From positions 620,001-684,000 of the forward strand of contig CAVWCC010000005.1 of the NCBI GenBank assembly GCA_963753385.1: 64,000 nt of DNA, read 5' to 3'. Below the pieces are notes generated by a model. It saw only the letters and a program-made list of their open reading frames with translations. It had not been told where the DNA came from and ran no database searches. Position numbers and translations under genes: made by a program. Shown piece after piece: positions 35,210 through 43,483 of the stretch (position 1 is its first letter; every line of letters starts with the position of its first letter). Source of the stretch: JALZKA01 sp963753385. Lineage in GTDB: Bacteria; Actinomycetota; Thermoleophilia; Solirubrobacterales; 70-9.

Positions 35210-36316
35210 CTAAGCGACCAGCTGGCGGTAGAGAGCGAGCGTGCGGCGGGCGACCGCGTCCCACGAGTAGGGGCCGTTGGCGGCGGCGAGCGCCGCGGCG
35301 GCCAGACGCTCGCGCTGCTCGGGCTGCCTGAGGAGCTCGCGAAGCACGGCCGCGAGGGCGTCGGGATCGCCAGGCGCGACCAGCCTCCCCGCGCCGTGGG
35401 CCTGGAGCGTCTCGGGAAAGCCGCCGACGGCGCTCGCGACGATCGGCTTGCCGAACGCGAGCGCCGTGTAGAGCACGCCGGACTGGTCGACGTCGCGGTA
35501 GGGCAGGACGACGATGTCGGCGGCCCGCATGATCGCGGGCACCTCGGCGTCGGCGACGTAGCGGGTCACGAAGCGGACGCGTCCGGGCGCTGCCTTCGCA
35601 AGCCGCTGGAGCTCCGCGACGTCCATGTCGAGCGGGCGGCCGACGATCCAGAGCTCGGCGTCGTCGATCTCGGCGAACGCCTCGAGCAGGACGTCGATGC
35701 CCTTGTAGGGACGGATCACCCCGAAGCTCAGGATCACCGGGCGCTCGGGGCCCTCCAGCTCGGGCGGCAGCGGGCGCTCGTCCGGGAGCCGGGTCAGGTA
35801 GTCGAACGCCCCGTGCGGGATCACGTGGATCCGGGCGGGGTCGACGTTCGTCTCCGCCCGCAGCCGCTCGGCGCCGTACTCGGTGAGCGAGATCACCGCG
35901 TCGGCACCCTCGAGCGCACGCTCAGCCGACGGCCCACTCTCGGCGGCGCGGAGGAAGCCGTGCGTCGTGAACACGCGCGCCGGGCCCTCCGGCAGGAGCC
36001 AGGCGTCGAGCGCCGGCGCGGTCAGCCACTGGTAGTGGACGACGTCGGCGGCAGCGGCCGCGCGCCGGTGGCGCAGCATCCCGGGCAGGTGCTCGAGGGC
36101 GCCGACCACACGGCGCTGAGCCGAGTTGCTGGGCAGCCGCGAGGATCGGCGGTAGAAGGTCTCGCTGACCTCGAACCCGTCGGCAGGCGGGAGCTCACCG
36201 TGGACGAAGTGCGACGTGACCAGCTCGACCTCGGCGCCGGCGCGCGCCAGCGCCGCCGCGAGCGAGCGATCGTAGGGTGGAGTCTGCGCCGACGGATCGA
36301 CGATCTGAACGCGCAT
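35210..36316 (-). CDS. Glycosyltransferase family 4 (GT-B)
   Basis: A 368-residue GT-B enzyme with the donor-site motif of GT4: SFGVIRPYKGIDVLLEAF, then YRDVDQSGVLYTALAFGKPI with the E-x7-E-like region, and SAVGGFPETL. It is in the same direction as the next genes of the locus. It should transfer a sugar from an NDP-sugar to the growing repeat unit. Confidence 0.85.
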   Translation of the reverse strand: MRVQIVDPSAQTPPYDRSLAAALARAGAEVELVTSHFVHGELPPADGFEVSETFYRRSSRLPSNSAQRRVVGALEHLPGMLRHRRAAAAADVVHYQWLTAPALDAWLLPEGPARVFTTHGFLRAAESGPSAERALEGADAVISLTEYGAERLRAETNVDPARIHVIPHGAFDYLTRLPDERPLPPELEGPERPVILSFGVIRPYKGIDVLLEAFAEIDDAELWIVGRPLDMDVAELQRLAKAAPGRVRFVTRYVADAEVPAIMRAADIVVLPYRDVDQSGVLYTALAFGKPIVASAVGGFPETLQAHGAGRLVAPGDPDALAAVLRELLRQPEQRERLAAAALAAANGPYSWDAVARRTLALYRQLVA

Positions 36317-36333
36317 CGAGAAGGATTCTCCCG

Positions 36334-37310
36334 GTGGACCTGTCCCTCTGCATCGTCAACACCAACGGGCGCGAGCACCTGTTGCGCTGCCTCGGCGCGA
36401 TCAGGGCGACGCTCGCCGAGTCCTATGAGGCCGAGGTGCTGGTGCTCGACAACGCCTCCGAGGACGGCTCCGTGGCCGCCGTCGTGGAGTGGAACCGCAG
36501 CGACGGGCTCGCGGAACGCCTGCGCCTGATCCCCCAGGAGCGCCGTGCGGGGAAGGCCGAGAACGACAGCGTCCTGCTCCGCGAGGCCCGCGGCGAGCTC
36601 TGCCTGCTGCTGAACGAGGACTCCGAGCTGCGGCCGGGGGCGATCGATGCGCTCGTCGCCGCGCTCGGCGCCAACCCTCGCGCCGCCGTCGCCGGCGCGC
36701 AGCTTCTCGCGCCCGACGGCTCGCGCTCGGCCTGCGCCTGGCGGCTGCCCGGGAGTCGGTACCGCCGTCGCGCAGGCGCTCTTCCTGCACCGGCTGCTGG
36801 TCACCCAGAGCGGTCGCGGCCACGGCGTCAGGCGCGTCGGTTGGGTGCAGTCGTCGGCGATGCTCGTGCGCCGCGAGGCTGCCGAGCAGGTGGGGTACCT
36901 CGACCCGGCGTTCTTCGTCTACTCGGACGAGACCGACTTCCAGAAGCGCCTCGGCGACGCCGGCTGGGAGATCCTGTTCGTGCCCGACGCGCTCGCCGTG
37001 CACCACGAGCAGCTCACCTTCGACCGATCGGCAGGCGAGCGCCGCGTCGTCGAGTTCCACCGCAACCGCGACCTCTACATGCGAAAGCACCACGGCGCCG
37101 CCGCAGCGCTGGCGGTGCGCCTGCTGACCGCCTGGAACTACGCGGTGCGGACGGTTGTCGCGGCGGTGGTGCCGGGCCAGGAGCCCGCGCTGGTACTGGC
37201 TGCATGCGCGCAAGGCGCTGCGCCCCTCCGGGCCGGGGATCCGCGAGGCGGCCGAGGAGTACAACCGGCGACTCGACCGGGCCGCGGCGGGCGAGGGGGT
37301 ATCCCAGTGA
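36334..37310 (+). CDS. Glycosyltransferase family 2 (two frameshifts)
   Basis: About 325 residues of a GT2: VDLSLCIVNTNGREHLLRCL, VLDNASEDGS, LLLNEDSELRPG, then after a shift near 36752 VGWVQSSAMLVRREAAEQV and FFVYSDETDFQKRLGDAGW (rhamnosyltransferase-like). A second shift near 37188 leads to WYWLHARKALR and the stop at 37310. Neither shift is supported by a slippery site, so they look like sequence errors. The stop overlaps the next mini-ORF start (GTGA). Confidence 0.75.
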
Positions 37311-37366
37311 GCGACTCTGGTGGCGAATGCAGGTTGGCCTCCCTGGTAAGGGAGCTTCTTCTTTGA
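37307..37366 (+). promoter_or_regulatory. Leader element copy 3 with mini-ORF, between GT2 and GNAT genes
   Basis: A 19-codon mini-ORF starts GTG-AGC-GAC on the last bases of the GT2 stop and ends TTGA, where the TTG starts the next gene. The second stem is a perfect six-bp hairpin (CTCCCT, loop GGTA, AGGGAG), and its 3' arm AAGGGAG lies eight bases before the TTG. The first stem is weaker here. Confidence 0.7.
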
Positions 37367-38160
37367 GCCCGTCGGACGAGGTCCTCGCCGCGTTCGAGCT
37401 CGAGCGGCTCATGCACCGAGCTGCCGCGACGCGGTTCGAGCGGGTGCCCTCCGGGTTCGTCTGCGCGAACGCCGAGCTGCCGACGGTGTGGGACGCGTCG
37501 CGGGTGCAGGTCGAGCCCGACTGCGAGCCGCCGACGCTGGACGAGCTTCGCGAGCTGGCCGAGATCCCCGCCTCCTGGCACCCGGAGCTCCGCCATCGCA
37601 AGGTGTTCCTTGCACACAACGGCAAGAACCGCGAGCTTGCCTACTCGCTCGCGCGCGACGGGTGGCAGGTGAACGAGCTCTGGCTGATGATCTGCCGCCT
37701 GCCCCCGGTCCGCGTACCGGCCACTGCCCGGCCGCTCGGCGGCGCTGCCATGCGCCGGCTCAAGGGCCGCCTCGGGGTCGAGCAGGGACTCCCGCCGGCG
37801 AGCGTCGAGCAGTTCGACCACTACGACGAGCTCCGCTCGCAGGCCGCGGCGCGGCTCGCGTTCGCCGGCTTCGAGGACGGCGCGCCGATGGCGATGGCCG
37901 ACATGTACCTGCGCGGCGACATCGCGGTGATCGAGGACGTCGCCACGCTGAAGCGGGCGCGGCGGCGCGGCCTGGCGCGCGCCGCGGTCCTGGGCGCCAC
38001 CGCGCAGGCGCTGCGCGTCAGCGCCCGCGCCGTCTACCTGTTCGCGGCGCCCGAGGTCGCCCGCGGCTTCTACGAGCCGCTCGGGTTCGACCAGATCGGC
38101 CGCGCCTGGGAATGCCAGCGCCACCCGCCCGGCGAGCGGTTCGAGGCCGGCATCCGGTAG
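37363..38160 (+). CDS. GNAT-family acetyltransferase
   Basis: A 265-residue protein with a C-terminal GNAT domain: VIEDVATLKRARRRGLARAA (acetyl-CoA loop R-R-G-L-A) and FYEPLGFDQIGRAWEC. The TTG start overlaps the stop of the mini-ORF and lies at Shine-Dalgarno distance from the element's 3' arm, which decides the start. It probably modifies a sugar or protein of the exopolysaccharide pathway. Confidence 0.75.
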   Translation: MSPSDEVLAAFELERLMHRAAATRFERVPSGFVCANAELPTVWDASRVQVEPDCEPPTLDELRELAEIPASWHPELRHRKVFLAHNGKNRELAYSLARDGWQVNELWLMICRLPPVRVPATARPLGGAAMRRLKGRLGVEQGLPPASVEQFDHYDELRSQAAARLAFAGFEDGAPMAMADMYLRGDIAVIEDVATLKRARRRGLARAAVLGATAQALRVSARAVYLFAAPEVARGFYEPLGFDQIGRAWECQRHPPGERFEAGIR

Positions 38161-38194
38161 CGGGGTCGGAGTTCACGGGAAGGAGCACCGGCAC

Positions 38195-38242
38195 GTGAAC
38201 GTCCCTCCCGGCGCCCTATACACCCCCGCGCGGGACGTTCAC
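38195..38242. terminator. Inverted repeat between convergent genes
   Basis: GTGAACGTCCC pairs with GGGACGTTCAC (11 bp) around a 26-base loop, between the ends of the GNAT and flippase genes. It is probably a bidirectional transcription terminator, although neither side has a T run. Confidence 0.5.
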
Positions 38243-38253
38243 CGTGGTTGGGG

Positions 38254-39775
38254 CTATGCCGCGCCGCCCCGGTCCGAGTCGCGCTGGGCCTGTTCGATCG
38301 CGTCGAGGTCGCGGTCGGCGGCTCGGCGGCCGGGCAATGCGCGGTCGAACAGGTGCCCGAGGCGTACGCGTTCCTCCGCGCTCAGGAATCGGAGGACGTA
38401 GAGGCCGACCGGGTATGCCGCGCAGAGCGCGAGCGTCAGCGCGAAGCCGTCGAGCCCGTCGCGGGGCACCGCGAGCTCGCCGATCGCGATGAGGCCCGCG
38501 GCGAGGCCGACGGCCAGGCCGAGTCGGCCCCACTCGTAGGGCACGTAGAAGAGCCGGCGCGTGATCGCGTGCATCAGCGCGACGACCACGGCGTAGGAGA
38601 CGAGCAGCGCGACGCCCGCGCCGATGATTCCGTGGTCGGGCACCAGCAGAAGGTTGAGGGCGACGTTGACGGCGACTGCCACGGCCGTGGCCGGGAACGA
38701 GTACTCGGTCCGCCCGGTGCGGCCGAGGATGATCACCAGCACGAGGTAGAGCGCGTAGAGGGCGGTGCCGGCCGCAAGCGGCCCGACCGCCTCGTTGCCT
38801 CGAGGAAGCGCTCGTCGGTCAAGACATCGACCAGCCATGGCGCCAACAGCCAGAGGCCGACCACCGCGAACGAGCAGACCGCGACGAACCAGCTGACGAT
38901 CAGCGCGTAGGCGCCGCGCGCCTCGTCGTCGTCCTGGATCGAGTACGCGAGCGGCGGCCAGGCGAGGTGGAAGCCGCGGACCAGGACCTGCATCCCGTTC
39001 GCGAACTTGACGGCGATCGCGTAGAGGCCGACCGCCGCCGCGCCGGCGAGCCGCAGGATGATGATCCGGTCGATCCAGTTGAGCGAGTACAGCGTCAGCT
39101 CGGCCGGCATCGTCGGCAGCCCGAAGCGGATCATCCGGCGCAGCAGCGCCGCGGTCGATCCCGAAGCCGAGGCGCCGGCGCTCGACCCAGAGGCGCCAGA
39201 GCAGGAAGAGAACACCGGTGCCGAAGTTGCCGAGCAGGATCGCGGCGGCGCCGAGGTCGGTCCCGACGACCAGCGCGACCGTGATCGGGATCGTGACGAT
39301 CACCGCCGCGACCGTGAGCGTGAAGTAGTCGCGGGCGCGCTCGTCGAGCCGCAGCAGGGTCAGCGCGTACTCCCAGAGCGTGAGCTGCCAGAGGCCGAGG
39401 ATCGTGAGGCGGACCAGGCCTGGCTCGGAGCGGCCGTCGAGCAGGAGCTCCGAGATCGGCTCGGCCAGCGGCATCGCGATGCATCGCGAGCGCCGTCGAG
39501 GTCCAGAAGAGCGAGGCGAAGCCGGTGCGGACGACGGCGGCCGGGTCCTCGTCGGCGAGGTAGTAGAAGCGCAGGATCGCCTCGATGACGCCGAGGCGGA
39601 CGACGATCGAGGCGGCGACCAGCGTCGCGATCATGATCTCGACGTCGCCGTACTCCGCCGGGCTCAGGTACGCCGTATAGACCGGCAGCAGGAAGACCGC
39701 GATCAGCTTCGAGAGGACGCTCGCCGCGGTGTACGCGGCCCCGGTCGTCGCCAGCCGTCGCAGGTGCTCGAACAC
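38254..39775 (-). CDS. Polysaccharide flippase (Wzx/MATE-like), frameshifted three times
   Basis: About 500 residues of a multi-helix polysaccharide exporter: VFEHLRRLATTGAAYTAASV and VLSKLIAVFLLPVYTAYLS at the N-terminus, IRFGLPTMPAELTLYSLNWI in the middle and GAGVALLVSYAVVVALMH near the C-terminus. The reading frame shifts near 39480 (a ten-base duplication), 39163 and 38799. It should move the lipid-linked repeat unit across the membrane. The shifts are most likely sequence errors. Confidence 0.75.
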
Positions 39776-39782
39776 GCTCAGC

Positions 39783-41252
39783 TCATTCTCGGAGTGAGAG
39801 GCCCAACGCGAGCAGCGCCCAGGTGGCCGGGTCGATCGCGAAGCCCGCATAGCCCAGCGAGTGCACGAGGAGCGCGAGGTAACAGGCGGCGATGCCGGCG
39901 CGGGCCGGGTCCTCCCGCGGCCACGGCCGGACCATCAGCAGCACCGAGAGCAGGACGACCGCGGCGTATGGAATCAGCCCGATCACCCCCTGCTCGGCGG
40001 CGACGGTGACCGGCTCGGTGTGCGAGACCGGCTTCTCGAGCGGTTTGATCTCCCTGCGGAACGACACCCCGAACGATCCGGCTCCCCAGCCGGCCACCGG
40101 CTTCTCGCCGAAGAGGTCGATGCCGCCTGAGATCAGCTCCCCTCGCCCGCTCGAGGCCTCGCCCAGGTCGTCGCGTTCGCGTTGGATCGAGTCGTCGCTG
40201 GGTACCCCGACGGCGGCCATGACCGCGACCGCCGCGACGATCAGCCCGCCCGCAAGGGCCGCCCCGCGTAGCCCGAACCGGATCCAGACGAGCACGGCAA
40301 GCCCGCCGATCAACGCCGCGAAGCTCGTCTGCGAGAACGTGAACGACAGGGCGACGAGCAGAAACGCCGCCACGAGCGCGCCCGCGATCGCTTGGCGCTC
40401 AGGCCGGCGCCAGGCGATCCATGCGCCGAGGGCGACGATCGCGAGCGCGAGGTAGCGGCCGAGCACGTTGGGGTCGCGGAAGACCGAGTTGACGCGGAAG
40501 TAGAGGTGGAGCTCGTTCGCGTCCTGCAGCGACTTGTTGAGGAAGAGGTCGCGGGTCACGTACTGCCAGATCGCCAGCGCCGCGAACACCGCGCCCACTG
40601 CGACGAACACCACGAGCACCTGCCCGACCAGCTTCCGGTACCACCGCAGGTCCCGGAGCAGCGCCATCAACGCCGCGAACGGGGTGAGGAAGAATGCGAC
40701 GGTCACGATTGCGTTCCTCGGGTCCTCGGACCACGCGAGCGCGATCGAATAGACGAGCAGCGAGGCCGCGAGCGCGATGCAGAGCCAGCGCGCCACCGCC
40801 GGCTCCCCGGCCCGCGGCGAGCTCTCGGTCTGGAGCTCCGCTTCGCGGCCCTTGGCGACGAGCCACGCGCCACGAAGCCAGCCGCCGGCGATAACGCCGT
40901 AGAGCGGGACGAGCAGGAAGTTGGTCTCGTCGCCGACCTGGACCGGGAGCCGCAGCCCGATCACCGCGACCGCGGCGAGCGCGAATGCGGCCGGGTTCCG
41001 GACGAACACGGCCGCGGTCGCGCCCAGCGCCATCGCTGCCAGGAGCAGGCCGAGCACCACGGCGCCGGGCTCCGAGCGCAGGTCCTCGAAGCGCTCCTGG
41101 TCCCAGACCTCGCCGACGATCAGGCCGACCGCAGCGAGCAATCCGAAGCCCATCGCCGCGTAGCGGGCTCGTGGATCCCGCAGGAGCAGGGCGGCGCCGG
41201 CTCCCCCGCAGGCGAGGAGCGCGCCCAGTACCTGCGCGGCCGACGCGCTCAT
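39783..41252 (-). CDS. O-antigen ligase/polymerase-like membrane protein
   Basis: A 489-residue protein with at least twelve membrane helices. The Wzy-C-like block includes FRDPNVLGRYLALAIVALGA and, before the last helices, GEKPVAGWGAGSFGVSFRRE with HTEPVTVAAEQG, the conserved large extracytoplasmic loop with a key His. It probably polymerises or ligates the exopolysaccharide. The start overlaps the stop of the FlgD-like gene. Confidence 0.8.
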   Translation of the reverse strand: MSASAAQVLGALLACGGAGAALLLRDPRARYAAMGFGLLAAVGLIVGEVWDQERFEDLRSEPGAVVLGLLLAAMALGATAAVFVRNPAAFALAAVAVIGLRLPVQVGDETNFLLVPLYGVIAGGWLRGAWLVAKGREAELQTESSPRAGEPAVARWLCIALAASLLVYSIALAWSEDPRNAIVTVAFFLTPFAALMALLRDLRWYRKLVGQVLVVFVAVGAVFAALAIWQYVTRDLFLNKSLQDANELHLYFRVNSVFRDPNVLGRYLALAIVALGAWIAWRRPERQAIAGALVAAFLLVALSFTFSQTSFAALIGGLAVLVWIRFGLRGAALAGGLIVAAVAVMAAVGVPSDDSIQRERDDLGEASSGRGELISGGIDLFGEKPVAGWGAGSFGVSFRREIKPLEKPVSHTEPVTVAAEQGVIGLIPYAAVVLLSVLLMVRPWPREDPARAGIAACYLALLVHSLGYAGFAIDPATWALLALGLSLRE

Positions 41253-41767
41253 TCGAGCGCCTCCCCTGTCGCCACCCGCTCGCAGCCCGATTCGGGCGCG
41301 TCGAAGTCGCCGCCGGACACGGAGCCGGAATCGCCACCGGGCTGCCGCACCAGGATCCGCAGCGGGAAGACCATGTCGCGGTCCTGGCCCGGGAGCACGA
41401 CGCGCAGGCGGTAGTTACCAGGCGGGACCGGGTCGCCCTGGTCGTCGCGGCCGTCCCACATGCAGCTGATCCGCTCGTCCTCGGCGAGTGGGACGGCGGC
41501 GGCGAAGGTACGCACCGTCGTGTCCTCGCTGCCCACGATCTCGACGCGCGCTCGCGGCTCGTCGAAGCGCACGAAGAATTGGATCTCCACCGGGAGCTCG
41601 GCGTCGCCGCGGGTCCCGAGCTGGCGATCGAAGTTCTCCTCGGGGATCTCGAGGGCGAGGTCGGGGGTGCGGGCGTGGAAGACGAGGACGCCCGCGACCA
41701 GGGCGGCGACCAGCAGGGCGACCAGCAGCGCCGGCCCGAGCCGCCCCTCACGCGCTGAGGGGCTCAC
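41249..41767 (-). CDS. Membrane-anchored FlgD-like Ig-domain protein
   Basis: A 172-residue protein with one N-terminal membrane helix (LGPALLVALLVAALVAGVLV) and an extracytoplasmic domain whose end reads WDGRDDQGDPVPPGNYRLRV, the FlgD Ig-like motif. No catalytic residues are seen. It overlaps both neighbours by four bases, so it is co-translated with the O-antigen ligase-like gene and may help assemble the polymer. Confidence 0.6.
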   Translation of the reverse strand: MSPSAREGRLGPALLVALLVAALVAGVLVFHARTPDLALEIPEENFDRQLGTRGDAELPVEIQFFVRFDEPRARVEIVGSEDTTVRTFAAAVPLAEDERISCMWDGRDDQGDPVPPGNYRLRVVLPGQDRDMVFPLRILVRQPGGDSGSVSGGDFDAPESGCERVATGEALE

Positions 41768-42588
41768 CCGGCGACGCGGTCCTGGCCGAGAACCACCACC
41801 ACGTCCGCGGTCGGCCCCGCAGCCTCCTGGACCTGGCGGTCGATCTTCTGGACGGCGCTGGCGTCGATCTGCCGCGCCACGCGGTTCGCCGCCCGCTTCT
41901 GCCCCTTCTGGTACATCACCACGGTCTGGTCCGTCTCGCGTACCAGGCTGGCCACCTCTCCAGGCAGGAACCCGGCGTCCTCGATCTCCTTCGAGACCCG
42001 GCCGGCGAGCCCGCCGGCGGAAGTCGTGTTGAGGACCGCGACCTCGATCCCGCCCGGGTCGACCGCGGCGACCTCCGGGCTGTCGTCCTCGAGCAGGCCC
42101 TGCTGGACGACGATGATCGCCCCCGCGGCGATTGCGAAAGCCGCCACCGCGATCGCCGCGAGCCAGCGGGGCTGGGTGAACCAGCCGCCGAAGCGCCGGA
42201 GCTGCTGGTGCGGCTCGAGCGCGGCTCGCTCCATCGTGATCCGCTCCAGCGCCGGGCGCTCGCTGGTGACGCGCGTCGCCGCCGGCAGGGTCCCGGGCGG
42301 GGTGATGCCGGGTTTGACCTCGGTCGCCTCCTGCTCGGCCGTCCCCGGCACCAGCTCACCGTGCTCGGCGTAGAGCTTCTCGAGCTCCACCTCGGTCTTG
42401 TCGAGTCGCGACTCGGAGAGCGCGAGGTCGCTGACCGGGTGCTCCGGGTTCTCCTGCATCCAGACGCGCAGGCGCCGGACGTCGCGGCGCTGCGAGAGAA
42501 ATAGGGGCGTCAGCAGCAGGATGCCCAGCACCGAGACGGTCGCCACCAGTGCCGTGACCTCGTCGAACGGAAGCAGGTCGGTGCCCAT
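41764..42588 (-). CDS. LytR_C-domain membrane protein
   Basis: A 274-residue protein with an N-terminal membrane segment, a charged linker (LDKTEVELEKLYAEHGEL), a second helix (LAAIAVAAFAIAAGAIIVV) and a C-terminal LytR_C domain: VAVLNTTSAGGLAGRVSKEI, TVVMYQKGQKRAANRVAR and DVVVVLGQD. LytR_C domains accompany or follow LytR-CpsA-Psr wall-ligation proteins. The next gene is a paralogue. Confidence 0.75.
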   Translation of the reverse strand: MGTDLLPFDEVTALVATVSVLGILLLTPLFLSQRRDVRRLRVWMQENPEHPVSDLALSESRLDKTEVELEKLYAEHGELVPGTAEQEATEVKPGITPPGTLPAATRVTSERPALERITMERAALEPHQQLRRFGGWFTQPRWLAAIAVAAFAIAAGAIIVVQQGLLEDDSPEVAAVDPGGIEVAVLNTTSAGGLAGRVSKEIEDAGFLPGEVASLVRETDQTVVMYQKGQKRAANRVARQIDASAVQKIDRQVQEAAGPTADVVVVLGQDRVAG

Positions 42589-42597
42589 TGCGACCGC

Positions 42598-43419
42598 CTA
42601 CTGCACCGGCGCCGTCGCCTGGCCGAACTCGTCGTCGTCCTGGCCGATCAACAGGACGAGGTCCGCACCCCGGGCGACGGCACTGATCTCCTCGGTGATC
42701 GGGACGACCTCGGTGGGGCCGAGGTCGGGCTCGACCGCGTTCGCGAGCTCCCGGGCCGTCTCCTCGGCGTCCGGCTCGAACATGATCACCGATTCAGGCT
42801 GGCCGGCCGGCGCGTTGGTGCGCTCCTCGACCGTGAAACCGGCCGGCTCCACGAGCTGGTCGGCGACCTGGTTCGCGAGGTCGGGCACGGCCGGCACCGG
42901 CGCCACCGGGTCGTCGATCTGCGTCGCGTTCAGCACCGTCACCGTTGGCTGCTGGTCGCGCTCCCGCCCGCCGCCTCCGCCGCCGCCCTTGCCGCCGCGC
43001 CCGCCGTCCTGGCTCGCGGCAGGCTCGTCGTCTCCGATCAGACCGAACCCGCTCGTGACGACGCCCGCCGCGATCACACCGGCGAGGAGCGCCACCAGGA
43101 ACCAGCGGGGGTCGACGGGGGAGCGCCGGTCAAGCGCGTCCCAGCGCGAGCCGAATGCGCCCGCGATCCGCTGGCGGAACGCGGCGATGCGCCCCGGCTC
43201 CCGCTCCTCCCCATGCTCTTCCTCGACCACCTCGCCTCGGGCCTCGGCGGCCGCGCGGTCTGCCTCGTCGGCCTCGCGCGCCCGCTCCGGCGCGCGCCCG
43301 GCCCACTCGCGCAGGCGGCGCACCTCGCGGGCCTGAAGGACGATCAACAGGGCCAGGATCGCGAACCCGAGGAAGGCGACGATCCCGAGGATCGGGCCGA
43401 TGTCCTCGATCACGCTCAC
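42598..43419 (-). CDS. LytR_C-domain membrane protein, paralogue
   Basis: A 273-residue paralogue of the preceding gene, with the same plan: N-terminal helix, a charged region, a second helix, a Gly-rich linker (a run of seven Gly) and the LytR_C domain VTVLNATQIDD ... DLVLLIGQDDDEF. Divergence is high, so the duplication is old. Confidence 0.75.
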   Translation of the reverse strand: MSVIEDIGPILGIVAFLGFAILALLIVLQAREVRRLREWAGRAPERAREADEADRAAAEARGEVVEEEHGEEREPGRIAAFRQRIAGAFGSRWDALDRRSPVDPRWFLVALLAGVIAAGVVTSGFGLIGDDEPAASQDGGRGGKGGGGGGGRERDQQPTVTVLNATQIDDPVAPVPAVPDLANQVADQLVEPAGFTVEERTNAPAGQPESVIMFEPDAEETARELANAVEPDLGPTEVVPITEEISAVARGADLVLLIGQDDDEFGQATAPVQ

Positions 43420-43483
43420 AAGAATCCGGGGCAGTTTACGAGCGAGGCAGGCCGTAAGCCGCTCTGTGACGCGGAATGCGCCC

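Noticed and set aside
36752..39480. Programmed frameshifting in GT2 and flippase genes
   Set aside because: No slippery heptamer with a downstream structure was seen, and the shifts occur in both directions and in many genes, which fits sequence errors better.
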